Assembly (NCBI RefSeq): GCF_000283155.1
Contig: NW_004454229.1
Location: forward strand, 10,586,695 to 10,650,694
From: Ceratotherium simum simum
Lineage: Eukaryota; Chordata; Mammalia; Perissodactyla; Rhinocerotidae
Length of the DNA stretch: 64,000 nucleotides
Direction: 5' to 3'
In this document: positions 33,065-44,225 of the stretch, piece by piece
Numbering within the stretch: the first letter of the stretch is position 1
How the letters are laid out: the number at the start of each line of letters is the position of its first letter
The notes under the pieces: generated by a model
Databases searched by the model: none
Seen by the model: the letters and a program-made list of their open reading frames with translations, nothing else
Told to the model about the DNA's origin: nothing
Translations under genes and position numbers: made by a program

Positions 33065-33180
33065 TAAAGGAGTATGAGTTGAGTCCCTCCTGTGTGCCAT
33101 GCATGGCTCCAGGCCCTGGAGAGCCAGCAGTGGACAAAGTCCCTGAGCTCGTGGAGCCACTGTGGGGTTTAGCCTTCTCC
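33065..33180 (-). repeat. L2 LINE 3' fragment
   Basis: GAGTCCCTCCTGTGTGCCATG..AGCAGTGGACAAAGTCCCTGAGC matches the reverse L2 end. Confidence 0.7.
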
Positions 33181-33214
33181 TTCACAGTTGAGGGGGCTGC
33201 TGGGGCTCCTGAGA

Positions 33215-33300
33215 GGGGAGTAACCTGCCTAAGGTCTCAAGGCAAGCAACTGGGAGAGCTGATCTTAGAACCTGGGCCTCTTACGTCCTAGACCAGGACT
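33215..33300 (-). repeat. MIR SINE fragment
   Basis: GTAACCTGCCTAAGGTCTCAAG and TTAGAACCTGGGCCTCTTACG are reverse MIR words. Confidence 0.65.
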
Positions 33301-33599
33301 TTTTCCATCTACCACATTTTACAAAAGAGATTCATCTGTAGCAGATTTTAATGTTACCTGAGATTTTGGCACTTCAGCTAGATAAATAAGGTCCTTACTG
33401 GAGAGATTTCTGGAAATGAGTCCAAAGAATGATGTTTCTTTAATTTCAGGTGTCCCACTGAGAAATTTTGTATTTATTCAGTCTCTGCCCTGTGTTATTA
33501 CACCCAGTTGGATGAGACTATAGAGTATGAATGGAGGTGGTAGGATAAAATGAGGGGGAAGATTTGGGGACCTTATAACTGCTGAAAATTAGTGAGACA
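33301..33599. other. Nothing assigned
   Basis: No family recognised. Confidence 0.3.
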
Positions 33600-33765
33600 T
33601 GGAAGTCCAGAGGTCTGGGCCTAGAACCAGTTTCTGTACCTTCCTATGATGGGAGGCCCTCCTGTCTCTGGGCCTCAGTTTTCCCACCTGTAAAATGAAA
33701 GATTGGATTTGAATGATCTCAAAATTCTTCTCCAGCTCTAAATTCAATAATAAATCACCCAACTA
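33600..33765 (+). repeat. MIR SINE
   Basis: GGGCCTCAGTTTTCCCACCTG, TAAAATGAAAGATTGGATTTG and CTTCTCCAGCTCTAAATTC match MIR with its longer tail. Confidence 0.85.
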
Positions 33766-33919
33766 TGCCATGTAGGCCCAAGGGACCCAAGATGTAATTC
33801 TGGAAAGATGCCATGGTTCAAGTGGCCTAGAGCGCTAGTCACCCTTCCTCTGTGCTCCCACAGTCCTACAGCAGGATCCGGCCATAGCATGTGTCCCTTT
33901 GTGCTGAAGGGAACCGTTG

Positions 33920-34050
33920 TTCAGTGTCTGTACCTCCCCAAATGTCTGTGCTCCTGGACAGCAGGGACTGTGTGCCACCCACCTCTGCAACTCTCCCCAG
34001 TACCTAGCCGTGCACCTGGCCATGGTGGGCATTTCACCCCTGTTTGTAGA
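33920..34050 (+). repeat. L2 LINE 3' end
   Basis: GCTCCTGGACAGCAGGGACTG..CCCAGTACCTAGCCGTGC resembles the L2 end. Confidence 0.65.
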
Positions 34051-34129
34051 AGTGCCTTTAATTGAGAAGAGGCAGGTTTGGAAAGAGATTTCAAAAAAAA
34101 GCTGCTGAAAAGGAGAAGCACTTCAAAAG

Positions 34130-34235
34130 TTTGCTGTGACAGAGACTTGGACTTAGGTCACAGCTCGTAAGTGGCAGGGCATTCAAGCCCAGGGCTGCCT
34201 GACTCCTAGGCCCATGTCGTTATCCCCTTCTTACC
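34130..34235 (-). repeat. MIR SINE fragment
   Basis: GGTCACAGCTCGTAAGTGGCAG, TTCAAGCCCAGGGCTGCCTG and ACTCCTAGGCCCATG are reverse MIR. Confidence 0.8.
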
Positions 34236-34271
34236 CGCATTCGCTCGTTTACTGCAGACGCTAGTGTCAGG

Positions 34272-34530
34272 GTCATGAGGTGAAGTGCACGAACTCTGGA
34301 AGAGGCTGTCTGGGCTCAAACCCTACCTCTGCTGCTTGAGGGCTGTGGGACTGCGAGCAGATGTTTTTTCCTTTTTGTTAAAAGGTCGTGACTGTGAAGC
34401 AGGGATGATCACAGTACCTCCCTCCAGGGACTGTTGAAGGAAAACGTGAGACAATGCACACAAAGCACAGAGCACAAAGGTGGGCAGGTAACAGTGCTTC
34501 CCAAATGCTCAGTGCTGCTGTCTCTAATGC
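34272..34530 (+). repeat. MIR SINE
   Basis: TGGGCTCAAACCCTACCTCTG, CACAGTACCTCCCTCCAGGG and GACTGTTGAAGG follow MIR from head to tail. Confidence 0.8.
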
Positions 34531-34534
34531 TGCT

Positions 34535-34590
34535 GTTACTGTTATTATTATTAGTACTAGCAGTAGTAGTGGTAGTAACAGTAGTACTTG
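34535..34590 (+). repeat. Imperfect TTA/GTA trinucleotide tract
   Basis: GTTATTATTATTAGTACTAGC followed by AGTAGTAGTGGTAGTAACAG: degenerate trinucleotide repeat. Confidence 0.8.
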
Positions 34591-34665
34591 CTGTACGCTG
34601 GGCTGGGAGCTGGGGATAAGCAGACACAGACTTTGTTCTCATGGAATCTCTGCCTAAGTTGCTGG
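34590..34665 (-). repeat. L2 LINE 3' fragment
   Basis: GGGCTGGGAGCTGGGGATAAGC..TTTGTTCTCATGGAATCTC resembles the reverse L2 end. Confidence 0.6.
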
Positions 34666-34699
34666 AATTCGTTAGAGACCAGAGATGGGCCTCTAACTC

Positions 34700-35284
34700 A
34701 CAACTCAAGAGATCAGAGTGGTCTTGGTGAGCGTAACTTTGTAATTAACCCGAATGGAGGAGAAACCATCCAGGGCTTCACGAAGCATCAACAGCAAAGT
34801 AGGGAGACGCAGCCGCACTGCCCAGCTGTAAAGTGTTGGGTGCTAAGGGGCAATCTTTTACATAATGATAAGATCTTCAGTGTATCTCCATATCTATGAA
34901 GGAAAGCTGAGCTGATGGGGATTTTACAACAAAAATTAGATTTTTACAATACTCTAATTTCAACCTCTCAACCGTAAAATAAAACCATGTCAGAGGTGGA
35001 AGGGGTCCGTATTAACCCATAAATCACTGTTTTACAGATGAATAACTAGAGCCAGAGGGGCCTGGGGACCACCCGGACATCTGATCTGGTCGCTGGTGGA
35101 GTCAGATCTCGATCTGTCTCGGGCCTCCTCGTGCAGTTCTGCACGTCACAGGACAGGCCAGAGCAGGACCCCCAGCTCCCTTACAGCACCCAGCAAGCGA
35201 AAAGCTCTGTCCATTTCAAAACCAGTGAAGCAGCAGCACAGACGGTGCCCGCCCAGGACAGGAGGCACACTCATGGCAGCTAGG
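34700..35284. other. Mostly unassigned; MIR3-like piece near 34985-35060
   Basis: ACTGTTTTACAGATGAATAAC with flanking words resembles MIR3. Nothing else recognised. Confidence 0.35.
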
Positions 35285-35590
35285 TCCTATGCCTTCCTCA
35301 AAGCCTGGCTCAACTGTCACCTCCTCTATAATTTCCTCCCTGTGGTTCAGACAGAGGTAGCTGTTCTGATTCTGTGTTCCTGTGGCTGTAACTTTTTCTT
35401 CCTGTGGCACCCGTCGATCTCACTGCAGTGTGACTCTCTTTGGAGGCCTTTCTTCCCTGCTAGACCATGACTATCGTGATGGCAGGGACTGTGTCTTCTT
35501 TTTCCCCTCTGCCTCAATTCCCAGCACTGAGTAGCCACCACATGTTTGTAGAGGGAAGGAATAAGTGAAGAATGAGCGAATGAGAAAACT
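35285..35590 (+). repeat. L2 LINE 3' region
   Basis: CTTCCTCAAAGCCTGGCTCAAC, ATGGCAGGGACTGTGTCTTC and GAATAAGTGAAGAATGAGCG follow the L2 end. Confidence 0.75.
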
Positions 35591-35664
35591 ATGCTTCTGC
35601 AGGGTCACTAAGGGAAACGGCACCAGACAGCCTCCCCAGCAAACTCATCAAAGTTATCCCGGAG

Positions 35665-35735
35665 TTAAGCATCGGGGCGATTAGTGACTTGCTCAAGGTC
35701 ACACAGGTAGAAAGCAACAGAGTTAGGACTTTTTC
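35665..35735 (-). repeat. MIR SINE fragment
   Basis: AGTGACTTGCTCAAGGTCAC then ACAGGTAGAAAGCAACAGAG is the reverse MIR core. Confidence 0.75.
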
Positions 35736-35859
35736 CCTTTCTCCCTTTCTTTCTTTCGTTCAGCACCTCACGAGTGTGTCAGGCTCCAGGTCAGGGCACT
35801 GCCTACAGGAGGCTTTCAGTATGAATCTATCAGAACAAAATGAATTTTGAAGTAGGTGA

Positions 35860-36010
35860 GAGCATGAAAGTCCTACAGATGTGGGTTCAGATGCCACTGG
35901 ACCACTGACCACCGGTGTCATCAGTGGCAACTGAACCTCTCTGAAGCTCAGTTTGTATAAAGTGGGAGTGACAGCCCCCCAACACCTCCCTCCCAGGCTG
36001 TTTCTCTGGG
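35860..36010 (+). repeat. MIR SINE
   Basis: TGTGGGTTCAGATGCCACTGG, AACTGAACCTCTCTGAAGC and TCAGTTTGTATAAAGTGGGAG resemble MIR. Confidence 0.7.
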
Positions 36011-37484
36011 CTCATTTGAAGGCTTTCTGATGAATCTAAATCAGAGGTAGGAGGGCAGTTTCTAACACTGGGTCTCTCATTGTTCTGCCTGAGTGCTATT
36101 CGGAGCAATGGGCTCTATTCTTTCCATATCTCTTGAAATGCTGTGGTTGGCCTAAGTGGCACACAGCCTTCTGCATGTAGAGTGTGATTTGCCTTCCCCA
36201 GCAGGCCTGTGGGATGCGTTTTCCAGCTTACTGAATAGACAAGCCGACTCATCGTACAAATCAGTGCTGGTTTGTGCTATTGCCCCTCGTCCTGCTGCAG
36301 GCTGAGCTAAGGCTGGGTCCTTGTGGCTCTCCGATGCACGACTGCTGCCTGCCAGCACCACAGACCTCTCTCAGGGCTGGCACGCATGTCAGCCAACTAA
36401 GCCTACAGAGACACAGGGAGGTGGCTTCGGTGCGAGGTTGCTGTGAGTCACAGACCTCACAGATGCCCTGGATAGAGAGCTGGCAGATGCTGTCAGCAGA
36501 CGCCCCTCGGAAGCTCTGGTTGTTTTGCGGCCTGGAGAAAAGTGGGCAGTTATGGGGCCCAAGAGACAGCACCTCTGCCTTCTGAAAAGGAAGCTGTAGT
36601 GCCGTGGGCTATAGCACGTGCACAGTGGCCGTCCTTCCCATTACTCACCGGAAATGAGTTTGAACACTTCACACAGGAAGATGACTCGCTCCTCCAAGAT
36701 GCAGAAATCCTTTCCGAGGAAATGATTTGAAGTGTTTAAATATTCTATTTCTTAGTCTGCTTTTCCTCTGCAGAATTCCTCAGTTTGAACGGGAGCCTTT
36801 ATTTGCAAATTGATCTGGCTGTAGCATCCTTTGAACACTTTGGAGGATTTTTAATTTGTACTCATGCCAGTTACAATACTTCGTCTGCAACTCCTGCTCC
36901 CTTTATTTAAGCTTCTGAAGCATTGCTGTGCAGAGGACAGGCTTGTCACAGCAGTGGGAAATAACACAATGAGCATCTTGCTTTTACAACTGGAAATGGA
37001 CAAACGTAATAAAAAATAACAGCTCACAGTTGTCATGGGTCAGGCTTGAGTACAAGGCACTATGGGTCCCTAGCATGCCTGAAGGAGCAAGAGGATGAAA
37101 CGGGGAGAAGGCAGGATGGGGGATGGACCTCTCAGACCCACTCAAGTCAGCTTAGAAACGGGGCAACCTAGGAGACCCAACTGAGCAGCCAAGGGGATGA
37201 GTTAGTTTGCTTCTCATTTGCAAAGGTAGATGTGACTGCAGTGGGAACCAGAACCCATTCTCCAGGACCAAGTAGGGACTTGTCACCTTTGGGAAGGATC
37301 TGTCCATGTACAGCAGGTGTCCCATTGGCAAGGACAGATTCTGGAACCCAGCCCCCAGGGAAAGGAGCTGAGAAAAGTCAGGCATGGTTCCAGGTCACCA
37401 ACCAAACGGCTGGGACAACAGCAGGCTCTGGGTTCAGGAAAAGGACACTGGTCCATGGGATTGGGAAAGGCAGCACGGCATCAT
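36011..37484. other. Longest repeat-free stretch, nothing assigned
   Basis: About 1.47 kb with no interspersed repeat I can name. Frames up to 103 codons overlap on both strands with no domain. Part of it (36720-36900) is AT-rich with words such as TTTGCAAATTGATC. Confidence 0.4.
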
Positions 37485-37860
37485 GGGACGTGCATGACTT
37501 TGGACATCGAGAGCTGTGGATTTGAATCCACTTTTGGTATCTACTAGTGGTGTGATCTTGGGTAGGTCACTTCACTTCATGGGCACATCTACAAAATAAT
37601 TCCTAGAGAAGCAGCTTAGTGACCAAGACCATAGTTGACAGGCTTGGGTTCAAGGACCTGGTCCATCATTCGTGAACCGTGGGTGACCGCCCTTCTGTAC
37701 TTACCTTCTGTAAGGTAAGCTCAGCCTCCCCACCTATAGAAAGGAGATGAGAGTCCTTATCTCATAGATCTGGTGCGAGGATTAATTGAAACACCACAGG
37801 TAAGTTACTTAGCATTAGGCTCAGAACACAGAAAGCACTCCATAAAGGGTAGCTATTAAT
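37485..37860 (+). repeat. Two MIR SINEs head to tail
   Basis: First, 37485-37610: GGATTTGAATCCACTTTTGG, GTGGTGTGATCTTGGGTAGG. Second, 37615-37860: GACAGGCTTGGGTTCAAGG, AGCCTCCCCACCTATAGAAAG, AGCACTCCATAAAGGGTAGC. Confidence 0.8.
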
Positions 37861-38199
37861 TGGTCCTGAGATCTCAGGTCCTGGTGTGGTTGGCAGTGAA
37901 GACACAGGAAATAGGGCTCTGTGGTGTGTGTTTGGGGCACTGGTGACAGTTTAGGGGAATAACCTAGAGTTTCCCATAGTTTTCCAGTCAGCTTGATCTT
38001 GGTGTCACACGTGGGTATTGCTTGGTTCTGGCTAAGTTACCAGATTCCTGGTCTGAGAACATCTTCTAAGCCCTGCAGGGTGGGCTGAGGAGGTAAATGA
38101 AGTGGCTGCAAGGTGAACTCTGTCAGATCGGCTTGCCTCCAGGACTGGCGTCTGCGAACTGGGGAAGGCAGGGCTGAGGCTGACAGCTTTACAGCTCAG
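37861..38199. other. Nothing assigned
   Basis: No family recognised. Confidence 0.3.
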
Positions 38200-38340
38200 A
38201 GGGGTGTTTTCCCAAACATCATCTCCTTTAATTTGATTCCTACAGCTTGTACCACCAACGTTCTCCGTACGTGAGGAAACAGAGGTCCTGAGAGGTTCCC
38301 TAGGTGGGAGCCAGTGCTGGTGCAGGGCTCTGAACGAGAG
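38200..38340 (-). repeat. MIR SINE fragment
   Basis: CATCATCTCCTTTAATTTGATTC then GTGAGGAAACAGAGGTCCTGAG resembles reverse MIR. Confidence 0.65.
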
Positions 38341-38494
38341 GCAAAGCCACGCTCTGGCCATGCAGCCACAAGGTTGTGGTGCCCGCCCCAGCCCAGTAAT
38401 CACACGGGCCTGCTCTATGTGCAGAACTGCAGGGGAGGCAAGGAGCATTGGCCCTGTGCATCGCTTACATGGGGGGTAATAATAATTCTGGGGA

Positions 38495-38705
38495 TGTAAT
38501 AATAGTTACTATTTATTGAGTTCTCACTAAGGGGGCTAAGTGCTTTATAGATGCAATCTTATTTTCCCCCAGAAAAACACTATAAATGGGATTTATTGTA
38601 TCCATCTTATAGAGGAGGAAAGGAAGATTTAGGGAGGTTGTCCAACGATATACACAGCTAGAGGAAGAGCTGGATTTAAGTCCCTTTAACTACTCCCTTT
38701 TCATT
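38495..38705 (-). repeat. MIR SINE
   Basis: TAGTTACTATTTATTGAGTTC, TATCCATCTTATAGAGGAGG and ACACAGCTAGAGGAAGAGCTGG are reverse MIR. Confidence 0.88.
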
Positions 38706-38979
38706 CTTGATGCCGTTTGATTCCCTTCCTGCTACGATTTATCAGGCAGTCAGCATAAGCCCAATTATATGCCACAAACTGGATTGTGCCCCGTGGGACC
38801 CTGGGATTAATTTCCTATCCGTCTCTTGCTACACTACTGACGAGGCCCTTAGTGGTCAGATGTGACTAATGGAATTGTTCCTGTTCTAGATTGACTTGAC
38901 TTTTTCCCTTGATTATGACATAAAAACCCTAATGACCAGGGTGGACAACGGTGTAGGCAGTGCCCCTCTAAATGCTACT
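38706..38979. other. Nothing assigned
   Basis: No family recognised. Confidence 0.3.
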
Positions 38980-39280
38980 GGAGCTGGGATCATGCTCTCA
39001 CTCTTTTCCTGCTTTTGTTTTTCAACAATTGTTCATGTGCTTTGCCAATTTTTCTATTGAGTTATAAGAACACTTTATATATTAAGGAAATTAGTCCTAT
39101 TTATTTGTCATATACGTTAGAAATATTTTTCTCCATGTTGGAAATATTTTTCCTAGTTTTTCAATGGTCTATTGACTGTACGTATAGTATTTTTTTGAGC
39201 CATTCAATAGTTTTGTATTATTTTTAGGAAAGACTTTTCATTCCAAGAGAAAAAGTAAATTATTTATGTATACAAATCTT
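38980..39280 (-). repeat. Old L1-type fragment
   Basis: TGCCAATTTTTCTATTGAG, GAACACTTTATATATTAAGG and GTCATATACGTTAGAAATATT match a reverse L1 inner region. Confidence 0.65.
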
Positions 39281-39439
39281 ATGGGCCTTTTACTTTATTT
39301 TTTATTCTCTTGCACTGATTTGCCAGTCTAATATTTCCCAATTCCAAATTGACATATTTATAGCTTCATAATTTGTTTTAATATCTAGTAATGCATGTCT
39401 ACCTCCATTATCCTTTTTCAGCTTTTCCTTGGCTTCTCT

Positions 39440-39800
39440 TGCATATTTATTTTTTCTTTAAAAAATTAAACATATGATATACCCTTTTATAGAAAAATGA
39501 GAAATATAGACAAGCATAAAAATAAAATTAAAAAAAATGAATAATAATACTATCCAAAGGTTAGTGATATTAATTTCTTAGAGTACCTCATTCCAATCTT
39601 TTCCTATGTACACACACACCTTTTTTCTTATAAAATTCAGATCATGCTATACGATCAGATATACTATCTGAAATCTATATACCCATTGACTAATTAGTAT
39701 GTCCATTGCCTAATATATTATGTTTTATTTAACCATTCCTCTATTGTTGAGCATGCAAGCTATTTCTAATTTTTCACTCAAGCTATTCATGCTTGTTTCT
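39440..39800 (-). repeat. Old L1/HAL1-type 3' fragment
   Basis: AGAAATATAGACAAGCATAAAA, TTTTTCTTATAAAATTCAGATC and ACCATTCCTCTATTGTTGAGC match reverse L1M/HAL1. Its order relative to the fragment at 38980 shows they are separate pieces. Confidence 0.65.
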
Positions 39801-39994
39801 GTCTGGGAGTGAATGAATCCTTTGCATGTTCCTCTAGCAAGTTGGTCAATACCTGGTCTGAGATATTCTCTAACATCTTGGCGTCGGGTTTGTGAGATCC
39901 ACATCAGTGCATCAATATCCGCTCAAAGACTCCTTACCCTCAAAAGTGCCATTCAGACTTGCTCTGGGGGTGAAGGAGACCCCCTCACTGTGAA

Positions 39995-40205
39995 GGAAGT
40001 TGGCATTATGGTTAAGGGCATGAACCCTGGAATCAGACAGAACCATGTGAATTTGGAGAAGTTGACTAAACTCTGAGTCTGTCTCCTCAACTGTAAAATG
40101 TGACACCAAGAGCTACTCAGGGGGTTATAGTGGGGATAAAATGTGATTATCCTGTAAAGTCCTTAGAGTTATGCCCTGCTCATTGTAAGATGTTCAAAAA
40201 ATGAT
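39995..40205 (+). repeat. MIR SINE
   Basis: GCATTATGGTTAAGGGCATG, AACCCTGGAATCAGACAGAAC and CTCCTCAACTGTAAAATGTG are clear MIR words. Confidence 0.9.
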
Positions 40206-40319
40206 ATCTACACAAGCATTGAGCCACCTCCAACTGCTCCGCCACAGCTGCCCTTCCTTACCCTTATCAGTTTTGCTGCTTGACGCTCCAGGAGTGGGAC
40301 TGCTGAAGACTGAGTCTTA

Positions 40320-40485
40320 TCTTCAGCAGCCTTACTATGCAAGGGGTAGTCCCAGGATGAGGGGCATTTGCTGTCACTGGAGAATCTCGGAATCTGCAGC
40401 ATTTCAGGCCCCACCCAAGACCCAGTCAATCATAATCTGCATTTTAAAAACATCCCCAGGTGATTTGTATGCACAGTATAGTTTG
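40320..40485 (+). mobile_element. MER5A-type hAT-Charlie MITE
   Basis: TCAGGCCCCACCCAAGACCC, AGTCAATCATAATCTGCATTT and CCAGGTGATTTGTATGCAC..AGTTTGAGATGATAC match MER5A to its right end (AGTTTGAGAACCACTG). Confidence 0.78.
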
Positions 40486-40654
40486 AGATGATACTCGTCT
40501 ACATATCCAGGGAGCTGGTGGTGGTTGTGTGTGGGAGGTGAGGGCGCAGAAGCATATGACATCTCTAGTCTGGAGTTTTCTAGTCTGGAATTTGCATTCT
40601 TTTTGTCTCAAACCCATCACTCATTAGCAACGCACTCTTCACAAAGCCCCAATG

Positions 40655-40813
40655 ACTTATTACCATCGTGGTGTGGTGGAGGAAACTCCATCTTCAGATT
40701 TAGACAGAGCTGAGTTTCGATCCCAATTTTGTTATCTGGAGGACATATTATTAGCCAAGAGGGCTTGAGACAAATCATTTCAGCTTTCTGAGCCCAACTT
40801 CCTCACCTTTAGA
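40655..40813 (+). repeat. MIR SINE ended by an ERE insertion
   Basis: GACAGAGCTGAGTTTCGATCCC, TTTCTGAGCCCAACTTCCTC and ACCTTTAGAATGTGGATGAG run up to the ERE. Confidence 0.75.
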
Positions 40814-40824
40814 ATGTGGATGAG

Positions 40825-41061
40825 GGGCCGGCCCGGTGGTGTAGTGGTTAAGTTCGAGTGCTCCGTTTCGGCATTCAACAGGGTTCGCGGGTTTGGATCC
40901 TGGGAGTAGACATATGCACCACTCATCAAGCCATGCTGAGGCAGCGTCCCATATAAAAAACAGAGGAAGATTGGCACAGGTGTTAGCTTAGTGACAGTCT
41001 TCCTCAGCAAAAAGAGGAAGATTGGCAACGGATATTACCTCATGGTCAATCTCCCTCTCCA

Positions 41062-41088
<27 letters not shown>
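40825..41088 (+). repeat. ERE SINE, full length, 11-bp target duplication
   Basis: Starts GGGCCGGCCCGGTGGTGTAG and ends in A18 or so followed by (AT)n. ATGTGGATGAG (40814-40824) and ATATGGATGAG (41089-41099) flank it with one mismatch. Confidence 0.94.
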
Positions 41089-41092
<4 letters not shown>

Positions 41093-41139
41093 GGATGAGA
41101 GACTTTTTTTGAGGTGTTATTAGACTTTCAAGGATTTCA

Positions 41140-41300
41140 ACTTCAAAGACTTGAGTTTGGATCTCAGCTCCATGACCCACTTGGCCAGCCACTTCCTCTC
41201 CCTGGACTTAAGTTTCATCACTGTAAAGTGGGCATTTAGGTCAAATAACCCCTGAGACCTCTCTGTGCTCTAAAACTTAGTAACTCTAAGGTATATTTCA
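41140..41300 (+). repeat. MIR SINE
   Basis: TTGAGTTTGGATCTCAGCTCC, AAGTTTCATCACTGTAAAGTG and CTCTGTGCTCTAAAACTTAG match MIR. May continue the copy cut by the ERE or be separate. Confidence 0.78.
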
Positions 41301-41880
41301 GTACACATATTTGAATTCTAATGGTAACTCATGGTTAGAAAACAGTTGAGACTCCTGCCATCCTGACAAATTATCTAAACTGCCTTTTAATCAGGACACC
41401 CGAAAAAAGGGATGGATTTTCCACATATCGTTGCATGTCTTTGATTGGTACAAACAAGAGACTGAAGGAAAGTGTTGGCAGTTTTTCAATTGAATTTCCA
41501 TATCATAAGGCCATATACCTAGACAATTATATGGTGGGTACAAGATCTCCAAAGCTAGATTTGGAACCTCTGGAATGTTTGGGGCATATATCTGGTACTG
41601 GAAGTTCTCTGATTTGAATTAGAAAGCTATCGAGATCATCTGGACTGAAAATGCTTGATTGGGGAAGGGAAACAAAAACCTAGCTTCTCACAGTGGAGTC
41701 TTAATACATGCTAGACAATTAATTAATTTAAAGTAATTGAAAGTATCCTAAGTAGTACTTTCCCCAGCCTTTTCAAAGAGAATATAGGAACTGAAAAGTC
41801 AGAAATACACTCAAACCAACAGTCTGTATCCCTGAGAGAGTGAGAGCGCTAATTCAAACATCGGTTGTCACCCATTTGTG
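41301..41880. other. Nothing assigned
   Basis: AT-rich, no family recognised. Confidence 0.3.
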
Positions 41881-42250
41881 CATTCATTCATTCATTCATT
41901 CATTCACTAAACCTCATTTGATCACTATTATGGATAGACACTGTACTGGGTTTGGGGGGATGGAGGATCAGAGTAGGAATAAATTAGACAATTACGATGT
42001 GTTCTAAGAGATGAGACATATACCCAAATAACTCTAATGCAGGATAAAAACTATCATCAGAGAGGGAAGGGTGAAATGCCTTGAACACATAGGGGACAGA
42101 GAGATTATTTCTGGAGACTGATACACATTAGAATTGACTTTCTAGCAGATGTAGCATCTAATCTCAGCCTGGAATGATTAGAGTTTACCCATCGATTCAA
42201 CAAATATTTGCTAGAAACCAGTTAACCACGATGCCTCACAGGAGATGCAT
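41881..42250 (-). repeat. L2 LINE 3' region starting with (CATT)n
   Basis: A pure CATT run at 41881-41905 leads into ATTATGGATAGACACTGTACTGG and later inner L2 words. A further short L2 end, CAACAAATATTTGCTAGAAACC, is at 42198-42225. Confidence 0.75.
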
Positions 42251-42419
42251 TCAGAGTTGGCTAGTTATGAGGGAGCTGTTGGTCAACTGCTAATTTTCTA
42301 TGATTTTCTCTTCTTCCTCTTCCTTTTACATCCCCAGGTTGGAGAAGTTAAACTTGCAGATCACTTGGGGGATTGTCCAAAGTGGTCATTGCTAGATGTT
42401 GGCTTCTCCAAGCCAGACA
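42251..42419. other. Nothing assigned
   Basis: Short interval without recognised family. Confidence 0.3.
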
Positions 42420-43300
42420 AACCTGCATTCACTCAACACATATTTATCAACTATAGACTGTGTGCCAGACACTAGGCTGAGGAACCAGAAATACAGCGAC
42501 GAGCCCCGCACTGTGTCATGCACCTTACAGCCTGGCTGGAGAGAGACAGTGTCAGATGGTCTTACAGATACAGGTGGAATTGTAACTCTGACGAGTGCCA
42601 CAAAGGGAAGAAAGCCCTTGTCACTGAGAAGACATATGGGGAGCTGATCAGTCAAGGGAATCAGGGCAGGCCTTGCTGAGGCATAATGCTCGACCCTGGA
42701 CACACTTGAAGCTTGAATAGGAGTTAACAGGCAAAGGCAGAAGGACCAGTGCTCTAGGTAGCAGGGAGAGCGTGTGCCTGGGCTACTCTCCAGAGACGCT
42801 GGAGAGAAGGGAGCTGAAAGGAAGGTGATGCAAGGTGAAGCCGGAGGCACAGGGCGGGGACCGATGGCGCGAGAGGCCCCGTCAGAGCATTTTATCTTTA
42901 TCCTAAGAGTCATGAGAAGCCACTGAGAATTTCAAGCTGGAAAAGGGATGGTCATATTTATATTTTGAAAAGATCCTCCAGTTTGCTAGCTCTCAGCATG
43001 AAACTAGTTGAGTTCATACACCTTCCGGCTGCGACAATGGAAATAAGGACAAGGGAGGACAGCATAGATGGGGGAGGCCAGGCAGGAAGTGAGTGTGGCA
43101 GTTCAGAAGAAAGATGATGCTCTTTAAAGTAAGGTGGTGGTGGTAATGGGTAACAATGGAAAATCCGAGAGACAAACAGGAGCTAAATCAATACTACGGT
43201 GGGTAGAACACGGGAGATGAAGGCGAGCAAAGGGTCAAGGTTCTTAGGTTCCTCTCTGGTGTGCATAATTGGATGGATAGAGCTCCATTTAGAGAAATGA
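42420..43300 (-). repeat. L2 LINE, about 880 bp
   Basis: Starts CACTCAACACATATTTATCAAC..GTGTGCCAGACACTAGGC, then AGCAGGGCAGGCC-type words, TTTATCCTAAGAGTCATGAGAAGCC and GGAAAAGGGATGGTCATAT, as in reverse L2. An open frame of 173 codons on the minus strand (42392-42913) is a by-product of this copy. Confidence 0.78.
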
Positions 43301-44034
43301 ATCAATAGTTGGCCTCATCCCAGGGCTGCCACATACAGTTGTGAGAGCTGTGCACTGCACAGGGCATCTGGCTGAGTGGGGAAGGCAGCTGCTGAAAGTC
43401 AGTCCATGCTCTGCTGGTGAAGGCACACATCCCGATTCAGGGCTATGTCTACCCAGGTTGGGGAAGTACCTTCCTATAATTTGCTAAAAGGAGCCACCCA
43501 TTTGGCCAGATAAAAAAACAATTAGACCTTTTAACTCAGCATTGCAAGCATCCAGCCAAGCCTGGGTAGGGTGCTACAAGTTGGGGAGGGCTGGGGGGGA
43601 AGGCCAGGAACAGAGCACCTGGATGGTAGAGACAGGGGCTGGAGAAGGTGATGAGAAAACGAGACAGTGCAATGAACACGAAGCCCCGTTTATTTATCCT
43701 GCGGTGGCTGTCTCTGGCCTTTCCCGGACTCCTGACCCTCAGGGAGGGATCCGGCCTGTGGCTCACCCTTCCTGTTATTTTGATTCTTTTGTTGGATGCC
43801 TTTGATGATAGTAAATATGGAACCCCAGACTGTCAGAGAGCAGAAGCAGTTTAAGAACATCTAGCTCCACTCTCTCATTATATAGGTGAGAACACTAAGG
43901 CCCAGGGAAACGGAATGCTTTGTCCCCTGTCCCCATGCTGGGACCTGAGCCTTAGTTTCCTGACTCATCACATCTTGCTGATCTTCCCTCTAACAAGACA
44001 GACTGAGCTCTCACAGGCAGCGAGACACACCTGA
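43301..44034. other. Mostly unassigned; MIR3-like piece near 43810-43925
   Basis: CATCTAGCTCCACTCTCTCATT..GTGAGAACACTAAGGCCC resembles MIR3 (CATCTAGTCCAACCCCCTCATTTTACAGATGAGG). Otherwise nothing recognised. Confidence 0.4.
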
Positions 44035-44225
44035 AAGAGCACAGGTATTGGTTTGGGTCAACATGGATTTGGGTCCTCACTTGCTGTTTCTTTGTTGTGT
44101 GATCTTGGACAAGTTACTTAATCTCTCTGAGCTTCACTTTCTCCAGCTGTAAGATGACGATAAAAACACTCACTTTGAAAGGGGACTGTGAGAATTAATG
44201 TGAAGCCTCTGGGACAGTGTCTATC
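44035..44225 (+). repeat. MIR SINE
   Basis: TTGTTGTGTGATCTTGGACAAG, TTACTTAATCTCTCTGAGC and CTCCAGCTGTAAGATGACG are near-consensus MIR. Confidence 0.9.

Noticed and set aside
42392..42913. 173-codon open frame on the minus strand
   Set aside because: It overlaps a reverse-oriented L2 copy almost entirely; the frame is a relic of that element, without a complete domain.
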